DNA of 64,000 bases. Origin: Bin87 sp965204685. GTDB taxonomy: Bacteria > Chloroflexota > Dehalococcoidia > Lucifugimonadales > UBA3495. The position numbers and the translations under genes are program-made. The stretch spans positions 1,116,001-1,180,000 of the forward strand of contig OZ242004.1 in the NCBI GenBank assembly GCA_965204685.1, given 5' to 3'. Shown in pieces: positions 6,935 through 15,589 of the stretch; position 1 is the stretch's first letter, and each line of letters opens with the position of its first letter. The notes beneath the pieces were generated by a model. That model had not been told where the DNA came from. It did not search any database and worked only from the letters and a program-made list of their open reading frames with translations.

Positions 6935-8602
6935 CTACCCTCCCGTACGCCGCGCGATCATCGCGTCGGCCAGCGGGCTGGCTCCCGACTTCACCGTGAT
7001 GTTCACCAGCGACGGACGACCCGAGTTGATGGCCCGTTCCACCGCCGGCGCTACCTCGTCCGGCTGTTCCACCAGTTCCGCGTAGCCGCCGATGCCCTCC
7101 ACCACCTGGTCGTAGCGGACGCCCGGCCGCAGCGCGGTGCCCACGTCGCGCCCGAAGTAGGCCAGCTGGAAGGTGCGGTCGATGCCCCAGTTCCCGTCGT
7201 TGCCCATGATGCCGGTGATGTTCAGGTTGTGCCGGATGCACGTGTCGTACTCCATGGAGTAGAACCCGAAGGAACCGTCGCCCATGAACGCCAGCACCTT
7301 GCTGTCGGGGTAGGCCAGCTTGGCCGCCATGGCGTAGGGGATGGCTCCGCCCAGGTGGCTCAGCGGCCCCAGGCGCATGAAGTGACCGGGTGACCGTGCC
7401 GGCAGGTAGCAGCGGCCCCACTGTACGTAGTCGCCGCCGTCCAGGATGATGAACGTGTCCTCGTCCACCAGATGCTCGATACGCGTGTACACGTCCAGTG
7501 GGTGCATGGGCGCCTCGTTGGCGACGTTGCTGCGCAGGCTGTCCAGCCAGGCCTCCTGCTCCTGCTTCAACTCGCTGAGCCAGGGGCCCAGCTTCCCGTT
7601 GTGCTTCGCTGCACCGGTCAACTGGTCCACGATTGCCCCCAGGTCGCCCAGCAGACCCACGGCGACGCCCCTGTTACGGCCGATCTCCGCCTCAGACGGG
7701 TCGGCCTGGATCAGCTTGGCGTCGGCGTTGAAGACCCCGCCGTAGCGATAGCGATGGTCCAGGCGCTTGCCCAGCAGCAGCACAACGTCGGCCTCGCGGA
7801 ACTTGCGGGCCGTGCGGTTCAGCGCGCCGTCAGCGTACCCGAAGCACAGCGGATGCAGGTCGTCGATGAGACCCCGCGCCTGCTCCACGGTGAAGATCGG
7901 CGCGCCCGTGGCCTCCGCCAGCGCCTCCAGCTGCGCCGGCTCGACGGAGTAGCGCGCCGGATTGCCCACGATGATCACCGGACGCTGGGCGTTGGCCAGC
8001 AGGTTCGCGGCCTGTTCAATCAGCTTGGGGTCGCCCTGGGAGCGGCCCATGTTGCGGTACTCCCGGGGCAGGAAGGGAGGGAGGTCCTCCTCGCTGATCG
8101 GCGCTTCCTGCAGGTCGATGGGCAGGGTGAGGTGCACCGGCCCTGGCCGGCCGCTCATCGCTGTGCGGAAGGCTGTCGCAACAAACTCGGGGATGCGGTT
8201 CTTCTCGTGGATCAGCCACGACCCCTTCGAAACGGGCGCGGCCATGGCCACCTGGTCAATCTCCTGGAAGGTTGCCTGGCCCTTCTCCGGCAACTCGGCG
8301 CAGCCGGCCACGAAGATCACCGGGCTTTCCGACGTGTAGATGGCGGGCAGGCCGGAGATGGCGTTGGCGAAGCCGGGGCCGCCGGTGAACAGGGCCACCG
8401 CCGGCTGGCCGGTGATGCGCGCGTAGCCGTCGGCCATGTGCATCGCCGCGCCCTCGTGCCGCGTGTCGATGAACTCGATGCCCTCATCCTCCGCCGCGTC
8501 CACCAGGGGCAGTATCGTATCCCCGACAATCGTAAAGACCTTCTGCACCCCTTCCTGCTTCAGGCAGCGAATGAACAGATGCCCACCATTCAACTCCGGC
8601 AT
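6935..8602 (-). CDS. Thiamine-diphosphate-dependent enzyme, acetolactate synthase-like
   Basis: A 555-residue ThDP enzyme of the acetolactate synthase/oxalyl-CoA decarboxylase group. The N-terminal PYR domain has the catalytic Glu50 in DTRHEGAAMHMADGYAR. A central Rossmann-like domain carries VIIVGNPARYS. The C-terminal PP domain binds Mg-ThDP through GDGS...NDGNWG near residues 440-470. The ATG at 8602 is preceded by GAGGAG; a longer reading from 8659 would run into the promoter. No regulatory ilvN subunit is nearby, favouring a catabolic carboligase or decarboxylase over valine biosynthesis. Confidence 0.88.
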   Translation of the reverse strand: MPELNGGHLFIRCLKQEGVQKVFTIVGDTILPLVDAAEDEGIEFIDTRHEGAAMHMADGYARITGQPAVALFTGGPGFANAISGLPAIYTSESPVIFVAGCAELPEKGQATFQEIDQVAMAAPVSKGSWLIHEKNRIPEFVATAFRTAMSGRPGPVHLTLPIDLQEAPISEEDLPPFLPREYRNMGRSQGDPKLIEQAANLLANAQRPVIIVGNPARYSVEPAQLEALAEATGAPIFTVEQARGLIDDLHPLCFGYADGALNRTARKFREADVVLLLGKRLDHRYRYGGVFNADAKLIQADPSEAEIGRNRGVAVGLLGDLGAIVDQLTGAAKHNGKLGPWLSELKQEQEAWLDSLRSNVANEAPMHPLDVYTRIEHLVDEDTFIILDGGDYVQWGRCYLPARSPGHFMRLGPLSHLGGAIPYAMAAKLAYPDSKVLAFMGDGSFGFYSMEYDTCIRHNLNITGIMGNDGNWGIDRTFQLAYFGRDVGTALRPGVRYDQVVEGIGGYAELVEQPDEVAPAVERAINSGRPSLVNITVKSGASPLADAMIARRTGG

Positions 8603-8654
8603 AAAACGCAACTCCTCGCATGACATGGCCCGTTTCTGCGGGCCGGGCCATCTT

Positions 8655-8660
8655 ATCATA
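8655..8660 (-). promoter_or_regulatory. -10 element (TATGAT) of the ThDP-enzyme gene
   Basis: On the minus strand TATGAT sits 53 bases before the ATG at 8602 and back to back with the plus-strand element at 8667-8675, giving a compact divergent promoter. Confidence 0.4.
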
Positions 8661-8666
8661 GCCCCG

Positions 8667-8675
8667 TGCTACAAT
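8667..8675 (+). promoter_or_regulatory. Extended -10 element (TGC-TACAAT)
   Basis: TGC followed by TACAAT, 36 bases before the antitoxin-like ATG at 8711. No clear -35 hexamer is present. Confidence 0.55.
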
Positions 8676-8710
8676 CGGTCGAGTAGTATTGTTCCCTGGG
8701 GAGACCTGCG

Positions 8711-8971
8711 ATGACCAAGCCACCTGACAACGAACAGAGCGAACAGAGCGAGGATGCAGCTGCCGAAAAAAAGCGCCAGGAAAAGCTGCCCGATTTTTGG
8801 AAAGGGTATGTCGGCGTGGTGGACAGCAGCAAGGACCCGAACGCTGGCACCTATCGCTCGTCGGCCTCCAAATACGGGCAGGAGTATAGCGACCTGCTCT
8901 GGGAAGAGTACCAGCGTGACCAGGCCGAGGCCAAACTTCGATACGAGCGCGAACGTCAGCAGCAGCAATGA
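8711..8971 (+). CDS. Small antitoxin-like protein upstream of VapC
   Basis: An 86-residue charged protein with an acidic N-terminus, a central KGYVGVVDSS segment and a C-terminal helix rich in Glu, Arg and Gln. No DNA-binding fold is recognisable. It is assigned as antitoxin only because its stop overlaps the PIN-domain toxin start by four bases (ATGA), the usual arrangement of vapBC operons. GGGGAG precedes the ATG. Confidence 0.65.
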   Translation: MTKPPDNEQSEQSEDAAAEKKRQEKLPDFWKGYVGVVDSSKDPNAGTYRSSASKYGQEYSDLLWEEYQRDQAEAKLRYERERQQQQ

Positions 8972-9378
8972 TGCTGACCGACACCGGGCCGCTGGTCGCC
9001 CTGATTAATGTCGCCGACCAGCATCACGCCCGATGCGCCGCAGCGCTGTCAGCATTGCCTGCGGAGCCGCTGCTCACCACTTGGCCTTGCTTTACCGAGG
9101 CTATGCACCTGTTATGGAGGGACGGCGGCCATCGCTACCAGACTGCGCTATGGGATATGTATCGTAATGGGAGGTTACTACTGCACGGTCTGACTGCAAT
9201 AGAGATCAGCCGCATGGCACAGCTGATGGAGCAGTATCGTGACACGCCCATGGCTTTGGCCGACGCCTCGCTGGTAGCTGTCGCCGAGAGCCTGGGCCTG
9301 CGGCAAGTGTTCACCGTTGACCGGCAGTTTTACATGTACCGCCTGGTGGATGGCGCCGTGTTGGCGGTTGTGCCGTAG
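8968..9378 (+). CDS. vapC: PIN-domain toxin (VapC family)
   Basis: A 136-residue PIN ribonuclease. Acidic metal-binding residues are Asp5 (LTDTGPLVAL), the Glu in CFTEAMHLL, the first Asp of ALADASLVAVAE and Asp in VFTVDRQF. Mg-dependent cleavage of tRNA or rRNA is the known VapC activity. It is translationally coupled to the preceding gene. A degraded copy of its last 24 codons lies at 10349-10430. Confidence 0.9.
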   Translation: MMLTDTGPLVALINVADQHHARCAAALSALPAEPLLTTWPCFTEAMHLLWRDGGHRYQTALWDMYRNGRLLLHGLTAIEISRMAQLMEQYRDTPMALADASLVAVAESLGLRQVFTVDRQFYMYRLVDGAVLAVVP

Positions 9379-9557
9379 CAGGTAGGCGTGTCGTGCGGAA
9401 GCGCCATGCCCAACTCCGGCAGTGCGAGCCAGCCGGTGAACCCGGTGTCCACGATAACGTCGCACTGTTGCAGTTCGCCATCGACGCCCATCACGGACAG
9501 GGTTACCCAAGCCTCCAGCCCACCGTCAGAGCTCCGTTTCACCGCGCCCTCAATCAT
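9379..9557 (-). pseudogene. Truncated clan AA (retropepsin-like) aspartic protease
   Basis: The first 60 residues read as a clan AA aspartyl protease. They run from MIEGAVKRSSDGGLEAW through LSVMG to the active-site VIVDTGFTGWLALP, with the Asp in DTG. Family members of this type run to about 110-130 residues with a second flap and a C-terminal hydrophobic strand. Here the reading frame runs into antisense of vapC at 9378 and the rest is absent. Its start overlaps the end of the 9550-9828 gene by eight bases, as in intact two-gene units of this kind. Confidence 0.6.
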
Positions 9558-9828
9558 AAGGGTCAGTAGTATAGGGTCTGGTCACTACGCTGGGATGTAT
9601 CCGGTAAGTCACCGGCACGTCCACCCATTCCTCCCAGGTAAAGGCGTCCGGACGCCGCTTCCGCAGCCGCCTTGCCGCGGCTATGTGACGATCCGCAATC
9701 TCGTAGTCTCCGCTCTTGACGTCGATGACTACAATCTTGCCCTTATGCTCCGGCCCCAGGGTAGGGTGTATCTTTTCGCGGTAGATGGCGCGGCCAATGG
9801 CCGACGCGTTGTCCCCGTTGAATTCCAT
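9550..9828 (-). CDS. Small conserved protein paired with the protease
   Basis: A 92-residue hydrophilic protein with a REKIHPTLGPEHKGKIVVIDVKSGDYEIA core. Similar short proteins commonly sit directly upstream of retropepsin-like genes, and here the stop overlaps the protease start. The function is unknown; the pairing suggests a regulator or substrate of the protease. Since the protease is broken, this gene may be a relic. Confidence 0.55.
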   Translation of the reverse strand: MEFNGDNASAIGRAIYREKIHPTLGPEHKGKIVVIDVKSGDYEIADRHIAAARRLRKRRPDAFTWEEWVDVPVTYRIHPSVVTRPYTTDPYD

Positions 9829-9830
9829 GA

Positions 9831-10088
9831 TTATCGCTCCGTGCCGCCGTTCCGCCTGGCCAGGCCCGCCCCGCCGGCGAAACCGACTATCGCCCCTACC
9901 GCCGTTTTGATTGTCCAGTCCGCTACCTGAACCAGTGTGTCCTGCGCCGGCGTCAGGGGGTCACCTGAGACGGACGCTACCCATATCAAAATGCTGGCGC
10001 CCAGCAGGACCAGGGCAAGCAGAATTGCCAGGACGGCAAGCGAAATTGCGGTGCTATTCACCGCTGGCCGTCCCGGTTTGCTCCTCAA
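9831..10088 (-). CDS. Small membrane protein, two TM segments
   Basis: An 85-residue protein with a hydrophobic helix at about residues 14-40 and a second, Gly/Ala-rich one at about 62-78, ending in a positively charged tail. It overlaps the next upstream gene by 35 bases and is two bases from the start of the 9828 gene, so the three probably form one transcript. No family recognised. Confidence 0.5.
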   Translation of the reverse strand: MRSKPGRPAVNSTAISLAVLAILLALVLLGASILIWVASVSGDPLTPAQDTLVQVADWTIKTAVGAIVGFAGGAGLARRNGGTER

Positions 10089-10239
10089 TGGTCGCGGAAC
10101 TGGAAGCTCGGCGAGATGGCTCCACGACCCAGCCCTTCCACAGCGTCCAGAACAGCAGCCCGATGCCGCCTATCAGTAGAATGAGACCAACTACCGCCAG
10201 AATCGCTGCGATAATTAGCGGAAACGTTACCATCGTCAT
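10054..10239 (-). CDS. Small membrane protein, one TM segment
   Basis: A 61-residue protein with an N-terminal hydrophobic helix (about residues 5-36, rich in Ile, Leu and Gly) and a polar Ser/Glu tail. It is the first gene of the small-membrane-protein run and overlaps the next. No function can be given. Confidence 0.45.
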   Translation of the reverse strand: MTMVTFPLIIAAILAVVGLILLIGGIGLLFWTLWKGWVVEPSRRASSSATIEEQTGTASGE

Positions 10240-10348
10240 TACCCCCTGCCGCCGGCTTCCTCGCCACCTACTGCCGCGATTCTAGCACACTCCAGCCGCA
10301 AGACCGTCTCTCGCCCGCCTGTACTCCGGGTAGGGGGAGACAATGACA

Positions 10349-10430
10349 GGTCAAAGGATGTTCATCGTTGACCGGTAGGTTTTACGTGTATCAGCGGGGG
10401 GACGGCGGTGCGCTGGGAGTTGTGCCGTAG
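10349..10430 (+). pseudogene. Remnant of a second vapC 3' end
   Basis: About 75 bases matching the last 24 codons of the vapC at 8968-9378 at roughly three bases in four. It includes the start of VDR-QFYMYR and the shared GTTGTGCCGTAG end. An extra base turns the Gln codon into a TAG, so it is not translatable. No upstream PIN domain remains. Confidence 0.6.
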
Positions 10431-10456
10431 AGTTAGGGCAGCTGAAAAATGCCTAC

Positions 10457-11290
10457 CTACCAAGGGAACGGGTATAGCAATGGGGGAGGTTTTTCCACCA
10501 ATGCCTTCACATCCAAGTCATCATTGCTGGCAAATACGAACCGCTCTGCCGTGGTAGCAGTACGTCGATTGATTTCGCCAGCAGCATATGAAGATCCTGG
10601 AGTGAAAAGGAGGCCAGACCATGGCCCTTGCCAACTAGCGTGCAAAACAGTTTTGCGCGATATGGGAAAAGTGATTTCCCCATCGCGGTGCATAAGACCG
10701 AAACTATCGGTAAAGAACACCGGATTATCCCCTGTGAGGAGAGTCTCGGAATCGCTCAATCTTGCAATTCTCCATGTCATTGAGAACATCAATTCAACCA
10801 AATCGCGTTGAATCCAAGGGTTTCGCATCGGTTCTCCTGAAGGTCCATAACGGATAATCTCCTCCAGCCGCTTGTCCAAAAGTGCCGCAAACTCTGCCGT
10901 GCTCATGCCTATTGGAACTTCACTGGGGTCTGATTTCATTTCTGCCACGATAGCGTCAGCGTTCCTACGTACCAAACCAAGCAGGATTTTCCGTGTACGT
11001 GGTACGCGTAGAACTGCCACTTGAATGTATATCGCGACAATCAGGCGATCAACATCATCAATATTCTGTCCGCTTTCCAACTGTTCAAATGGTTTTCTGG
11101 CTGGCATTTCTATTTTCCTGTTCAGGAAATCTTCAGCTTCCTGGGTGTAAAAATCACTACTCTGGGCCACTGCTTTTATCGGAAGCAATCGGTATGTTCC
11201 TTGTTGCTTGTCATACGTCCAAATCATTTCCGGATTGTGGTCGTCAGCAAATCCTCGCAGGTAGCGCTGAGGTACATAGTGCTGTCCCAT
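10457..11290 (-). CDS. DUF4238 family protein
   Basis: A 277-residue protein beginning MGQHYVPQRYLRGFAD, the hallmark of DUF4238. Conserved features further on include the DVDRLIVAIYIQVAVLR helix, LLTGDNPVFF and FPISRKTVL. The ATG at 11290 has GGAGAG upstream; the in-frame ATG at 11302 does not. Members often sit in defence or mobile regions but no biochemical activity is established. It lies alone between the vapC remnant and rsmI. Confidence 0.8.
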   Translation of the reverse strand: MGQHYVPQRYLRGFADDHNPEMIWTYDKQQGTYRLLPIKAVAQSSDFYTQEAEDFLNRKIEMPARKPFEQLESGQNIDDVDRLIVAIYIQVAVLRVPRTRKILLGLVRRNADAIVAEMKSDPSEVPIGMSTAEFAALLDKRLEEIIRYGPSGEPMRNPWIQRDLVELMFSMTWRIARLSDSETLLTGDNPVFFTDSFGLMHRDGEITFPISRKTVLHASWQGPWSGLLFTPGSSYAAGEINRRTATTAERFVFASNDDLDVKALVEKPPPLLYPFPW

Positions 11291-11550
11291 TTTGCTCTCC
11301 ATCGGTTGGCGAATTCATCCCTATAGTCACTACGGCGGCGCAGCCTGCCCATCGCCATTATACCCTCAGTAAACCACCCACCCATCCATCCGCACTCCGC
11401 ATGTACGATAACTGCCGACGCTAACCGACGGGCAAGCACCTTCTGGCGGCGCGCTTTGCCTGTCCCAGCCGGTGCTTGATCGTATCTCCCCGCACCCTTG
11501 CAATCATGCCGGCTTGCATTGTTGGCAGTGCAGTACCATTATGCATCCCC

Positions 11551-12414
11551 GTGGGCACCCTCTACGTAATCGGCACCCCCATCGGCAACCTGGAGGACCT
11601 CACCCTCCGCGCCAGCCGCATCCTATCCTCTGTCCCCCTGGTTGCTGCCGAGGACACCCGCGTCACCCGACGCCTGCTGGCCCATCTCGACGCGCGCCCG
11701 CGCCTGCTCAGCTGCCACGAGCACAACTGGAAGCGCCAACTGCCCCGCCTGCTGGAAGCCCTCGCTGAGGGCGACGTTGCCCTGGCCACCGACGCCGGCT
11801 CGCCAGCGGTCAGCGACCCGGGCGCGGGTTTGGTCGCTGCCATCGCCGCGGCTGGTCATTCGGTGGTCAGCATACCCGGGGTGTCTGCCGTGACCGCCGC
11901 GCTGTCCGTCGCCGGTTTCCCCGCCGACCAGTTCGCCTTCCTGGGCTTCCTGCCCCGCCGTCGTTCCGACCGCACTGAAAGACTGCTGCAAGCCGCACGC
12001 TCGGAGCAGACCATCGTCCTGTTCGAGGCACCGCACCGCCTGCGGGCCACGCTGGGCGACATCGCCGATGTCCTGCACGACCCGCCCGTCGCCGTCTGCC
12101 GGGAACTCACCAAGCTCCACGAGGAGGTCTGGCGCGGGACGGCCTCCGCTGCCCTGGACTACTTCACCGAGCCCCGAGGCGAATTCACCATCGTCATCGG
12201 CCCGGTCACCTTTGCCGAGCCGGAGGACTCCGCCAGCGAGGACGAACGGCTGGAAATGGCGCGCCAAGCCCTGATAGAGCGCCGCGCCGCCGGCAAACGC
12301 GGACGCGACGCGGTGGCCGAGGTCGTCGCCTCCACCGGCCTGCCGCGCCGCGCCGTCTATGCCCTGTGGGTTGAGACCGGCGCCTCAACCCCCGATCAAC
12401 CGGGACAACCCTAG
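11551..12414 (+). CDS. rsmI: 16S rRNA (cytidine1402-2'-O)-methyltransferase RsmI
   Basis: A 287-residue tetrapyrrole-methylase-fold enzyme that 2'-O-methylates C1402 of 16S rRNA. Signatures are GTLYVIGTPIGNLEDLT at the start, AEDTRVTRRLL, TDAGSPAVSDPG and PGVSAVTAALSVAG, with a C-terminal KRGRDAVAEV domain. I chose the GTG at 11551 because family members begin at this point. A TTG at 11476 and an ATG at 11506 are in frame upstream. The stop overlaps the convergent hydratase stop by four bases. Confidence 0.93.
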   Translation: MGTLYVIGTPIGNLEDLTLRASRILSSVPLVAAEDTRVTRRLLAHLDARPRLLSCHEHNWKRQLPRLLEALAEGDVALATDAGSPAVSDPGAGLVAAIAAAGHSVVSIPGVSAVTAALSVAGFPADQFAFLGFLPRRRSDRTERLLQAARSEQTIVLFEAPHRLRATLGDIADVLHDPPVAVCRELTKLHEEVWRGTASAALDYFTEPRGEFTIVIGPVTFAEPEDSASEDERLEMARQALIERRAAGKRGRDAVAEVVASTGLPRRAVYALWVETGASTPDQPGQP

Positions 12415-13211
12415 GCGCAGACCACCACCGCCTCGCCCAGGCCCTCAATCGAAATTCGGCCCTCCGACGCGAACCCCAGCGCCGTCGGCGGGATCAGGCT
12501 GCCCGTGATTACCGTGTCGCCGGCCTTGAGCGGATGGTTCCGCGCCGACAACTCGTTGGCCAGCCACACCAGCGGCTCGAAGGGGTGGCCCATTACGTCC
12601 CGGCCGTAGCCCTCGCCCACCTGCTCGTGGTTGATGCTCATCACGCCCTTGCAGCCCTCCAGGTCCAGGTCCCGCCAGTTGGTCACCGGATCGCCCAGCA
12701 CCACGCCGGAATTCAGGATGTTGACCGCCACGCTCATCAGCGTGCGCTCCTCGGTGGTCAGGTCGGCCGGCGTGCGCATGTCCACGATCTCAAAGGCCGT
12801 GGCGATCTCGGCCACCGCGTCCTCAATCGCCTCCCGGGTGTACGGCGCGCCCGACGCCGGCAGGTCCTTGCCCAGCGTGACGCCCACCTCCAGCTCGATG
12901 CCCAGGTTCACGTACTCGGTGAAGTTCAGCACCACCGGCGAGCGGAGGATGGTCTTCTCGAACACGCCGCCCAACACCGGATGGTCCAGGCCGGCCCGCT
13001 CCTGCATCACCGGCGTGGTGTACGCCAGCTTGTAGCCCGCCAGCGGCCCCCACAGGCTGGACAACATGCAATGGAGTTCCAACTGTATGGCATAGGCTTC
13101 GTCGAGGGTTTTGGGAAACAGGTCGGCCGGCAACCGCTCGAAAGGCTGCACCGTCTTGTAGCTCTCGAAGATGAACTCGGCGGCCGCGCGGGCCGGTGTA
13201 GTGGTTACCAT
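12411..13211 (-). CDS. 2-keto-4-pentenoate hydratase-like (FAH fold) protein
   Basis: A 266-residue hydratase/decarboxylase of the MhpD/DmpH/DmpE group acting on 2-oxo-pent-4-enoates in meta-cleavage pathways. Visible features are KLAYTTPVMQERAGLDHPVLGGVFE, the metal-binding IELEVGV motif near residue 105, FEIVDMRT and TVITGSLIPP. AGGAGG precedes the ATG. An extended -10 lies about 105 bases upstream. It is monocistronic. Confidence 0.88.
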   Translation of the reverse strand: MVTTTPARAAAEFIFESYKTVQPFERLPADLFPKTLDEAYAIQLELHCMLSSLWGPLAGYKLAYTTPVMQERAGLDHPVLGGVFEKTILRSPVVLNFTEYVNLGIELEVGVTLGKDLPASGAPYTREAIEDAVAEIATAFEIVDMRTPADLTTEERTLMSVAVNILNSGVVLGDPVTNWRDLDLEGCKGVMSINHEQVGEGYGRDVMGHPFEPLVWLANELSARNHPLKAGDTVITGSLIPPTALGFASEGRISIEGLGEAVVVCA

Positions 13212-13315
13212 GGTGCGCCTCCTGGAGCGTTAGCCTCGGGTAAGTGTCAAGAAGAGAGTCTCGGGAAACGTTGGGTGTGGTTGGCTCGTCGTTCCGACCG
13301 GCAAGCCGATGTCCC

Positions 13316-13324
13316 ATGATAGCA
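13316..13324 (-). promoter_or_regulatory. Extended -10 element (TGC-TATCAT) of the hydratase gene
   Basis: Minus-strand TGC followed by TATCAT, between the CDGSH-gene terminator hairpin and the hydratase start. Confidence 0.5.
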
Positions 13325-13329
13325 AAAGC

Positions 13330-13364
13330 CGCCAGCCGCCGGTTGCATACTCCGGCGGCTGGCG
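13330..13364 (-). terminator. Intrinsic terminator of the CDGSH gene
   Basis: CGCCAGCCGCCGG and CCGGCGGCTGGCG form a perfect 13-bp stem with a 9-base loop, 32 bases past the CDGSH stop. On the minus strand it is followed by GGCTTTTGC. Confidence 0.7.
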
Positions 13365-13395
13365 ACGATCGGATCTGGTGTGAACGACGAGTGGG

Positions 13396-13602
13396 CTACC
13401 GAGCCTCGCTGGCAGCCTCGAACCCGCAGTCGCGGTGCGTGCCGTCGCAGAAGGGCTTGTTGTCCGACTGTCCGCAGCGGCAGAACGAGACCCACTGCCC
13501 CTCGGGGATGGTGTAGTTGTTGCCGCTCTGGTCAACAATCTCAATCTCGCCGATGACCCGCAGCGGGCCGTTGCCCCGAATTTCTACCTTGACATCCGCC
13601 AT
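13396..13602 (-). CDS. CDGSH iron-sulfur domain protein
   Basis: A 68-residue protein holding one CDGSH [2Fe-2S] site: CRCGQSDNKPFCDGTH gives the three Cys and one His ligands. The N-terminal half is a short beta strand pair. AGGAGG lies seven bases before the ATG. Such proteins act in redox or iron-sulfur handling; no partner is adjacent. A strong terminator follows. Confidence 0.9.
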   Translation of the reverse strand: MADVKVEIRGNGPLRVIGEIEIVDQSGNNYTIPEGQWVSFCRCGQSDNKPFCDGTHRDCGFEAASEAR

Positions 13603-13753
13603 TGTGTTTCCTCCTCATGGTGGCTGACGATTTAGCGACCGACTAGCGGCCCGCCGTGTGTCCAGGTTAGCGGCAAGGACAACCGGCGGCATGATTATTC
13701 ACCAAATCGCAACCACGGTCAATTGCATGGTCGCCGCACCCATTCCAAAAACG

Positions 13754-13779
13754 CGGGGGCGAATGACCATCCGCCCCCG
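13754..13779 (-). terminator. Intrinsic terminator of the cupin gene
   Basis: CGGGGGCG and CGCCCCCG pair over a 10-base loop, and the minus strand continues with CGTTTTTGG. It sits 28 bases past the cupin stop. The rest of 13603-13806 shows no gene. Confidence 0.75.
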
Positions 13780-13806
13780 TCCCATCCGGTCGCGATGGCG
13801 CGCATC

Positions 13807-14202
13807 CTACAGGTTCACCACCAGGTTGTCCGGCGCCCGGCAGAGGATGCCTTCCTGCTCCTCGTCGTAGGGGTTCTCTTCAATGTGCGGCGTGTTGGCC
13901 GGCACGAAGATGAAGTCCCCGGGCCCCGCCTCGATCCACTCCTCGAAGTTCTCCCCGAAATACACGCGGACGTGTCCCCGCAGCACGTAGGCCGCGGTCT
14001 CCGCTTCCAGGTGAGTGTGCGGCGGCCCCTTCTCGCGGGGCGCGGCGGTCACCTTGCCCATCCAGATCTTGGTGGTGTCGCCCTTGCCCGGCACGATGGC
14101 CGGCTGGCGCACCATCCCCGGTGTCTGGATCGTCTCCGAGGCGTCGCCCACCGTGTGCACCACGTAGGGCTTCATGCCGGTTTGCTGTTCGGTGGTAGTC
14201 AT
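13807..14202 (-). CDS. Cupin-domain protein
   Basis: A 131-residue single-domain cupin. The metal-site motif 1 is GPPHTHLEAETAAYVLRG and motif 2 is GDFIFVPANTPHIEENP. The ATG at 14202 has AAGGAG eight bases upstream; upstream in-frame starts lack this. Small cupins of this kind bind small acids or act as dioxygenase-like or isomerase proteins. Substrate unknown. Confidence 0.85.
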   Translation of the reverse strand: MTTTEQQTGMKPYVVHTVGDASETIQTPGMVRQPAIVPGKGDTTKIWMGKVTAAPREKGPPHTHLEAETAAYVLRGHVRVYFGENFEEWIEAGPGDFIFVPANTPHIEENPYDEEQEGILCRAPDNLVVNL

Positions 14203-14320
14203 GCGTGTACTCCTTGAAAGTTGTTTCGTGTTGCATACGGCATTGCCATCAGCGGCAATTATGCCACCGACTGGTGTCGCCACATCGGTTCCAGTCAGCA
14301 TAACATTTCTGCATAACGCT

Positions 14321-15559
14321 CTATCTCTCATCGGCGAGCATCGTTTGCAAGCGGGGATGGAGCACACTGACCAAACGATTGAGATGCTCCCGCATCCATT
14401 CTACTGCTTCGCGGAACTCCGAAGATTCATCGCCATCCGACAAGAAAGCCAAACTGCCCTGGCGACTAAAGCCGATTCTGGGACGGCCCGCGGAGTTTTG
14501 CCATTGCTCCAATCCGCCGCCAATTACATCACTCAGCTCATCGAATGACTCAGCTAGCTCATCATAAATGCGGATTTCTCGTGTTTGACCGCGTCTCACA
14601 GTAAGGTAACAACCGATGCCGGATTGCTGGCGGTTGATATACCCGGCGAATGACAGGGCCCAGTTGTTGAATCCGGTGTTGTTCACCTTTACATAGAGGT
14701 TCGCCCCAATAGCAACAGGCTCATCCACGGTTACGTCCACAAGGAATCGGTCTCGTAGTACCGCTGTCCAGAACCGAAGGTTTTCCTCGTCCTGATCAGA
14801 AAGAATTTCTTGCCCGTCGTCCACATCAGCCGCCCCAATATCACTGACGGGAGCACCCTCAACAACGAATCGCTGCACAATCTCGGTCCGCGCCAGCACT
14901 CGGGGTTGAACGATAAGGTTATCGGCGGTGTCGCGGTAAAGTGCTGCCTCCACCATCGCCAGATTAAAGTGCAGACCGCTGTAACGCTGAACGAAATCAA
15001 CGATGTTGGCCGCGCCTTCCTGTATCCCATCGCCAACAATCAACAGCAGAAATTCGCCACGCCGCAAGTGGCGAGTCACGTTGTCAACGAACTCCGCTTC
15101 GTTCAGGTCGGGCCACTGCTGGCGCACCAGGTCATACGGCGCGTTGCCGCTGCTGCCCAGCGCAAGCGAAACCTGCCGCTGCAAGTCCTCGTATCCCCAG
15201 GACGCCAGATCTTTGGCGTAGTCCAGAATTTGACCAATCACTTCGCGCCGCGCCTGCGGGTTGCGCCACAGCTTAAATTCAGCCAGCGTAAGCCTACCCA
15301 AGTGGTTGACATACAGAGCGTCGGCGAAACCGGCTGGCAGCGACAACTCTTTGCAAATGGGCACCGCGCGGGCGTAGGCCGAGTCGATAGCCGCGATAGG
15401 CAGCGTCTCCGGGAAACGAAACAAGAGGTCTTGCAGAGTCGCTTCGTCAACGCCACCGGATGACGTGCCTGAACCCAACGGTACACGCCGCAAAACTTCC
15501 GGCGCGGCGTCCCCGTCGGTATCAACCCTTATTAAATCCCCGTAGATTGGTGGGGTCAT
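14321..15559 (-). CDS. DUF4268 protein with PD-(D/E)XK nuclease domain
   Basis: A 412-residue protein. The N-terminal half has a nuclease core: FADALYVNHLGRLTLAEFKLWRN supplies the Asp and the E-x-K pair, followed by a helix with QILDYAKDLASW, as in PD-(D/E)XK enzymes. The C-terminal third (FWTAVLRDRF, GFNNWALSFAGYINRQQSGIG) matches DUF4268. It is the last of three same-strand genes with gaps of 30 and 33 bases. DUF4268 proteins are often found near restriction or defence genes; the in vivo substrate is not known. Confidence 0.8.
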   Translation of the reverse strand: MTPPIYGDLIRVDTDGDAAPEVLRRVPLGSGTSSGGVDEATLQDLLFRFPETLPIAAIDSAYARAVPICKELSLPAGFADALYVNHLGRLTLAEFKLWRNPQARREVIGQILDYAKDLASWGYEDLQRQVSLALGSSGNAPYDLVRQQWPDLNEAEFVDNVTRHLRRGEFLLLIVGDGIQEGAANIVDFVQRYSGLHFNLAMVEAALYRDTADNLIVQPRVLARTEIVQRFVVEGAPVSDIGAADVDDGQEILSDQDEENLRFWTAVLRDRFLVDVTVDEPVAIGANLYVKVNNTGFNNWALSFAGYINRQQSGIGCYLTVRRGQTREIRIYDELAESFDELSDVIGGGLEQWQNSAGRPRIGFSRQGSLAFLSDGDESSEFREAVEWMREHLNRLVSVLHPRLQTMLADER

Positions 15560-15589
15560 TTATAGTTGCCCCGCAGCAATCGCGCGGCC

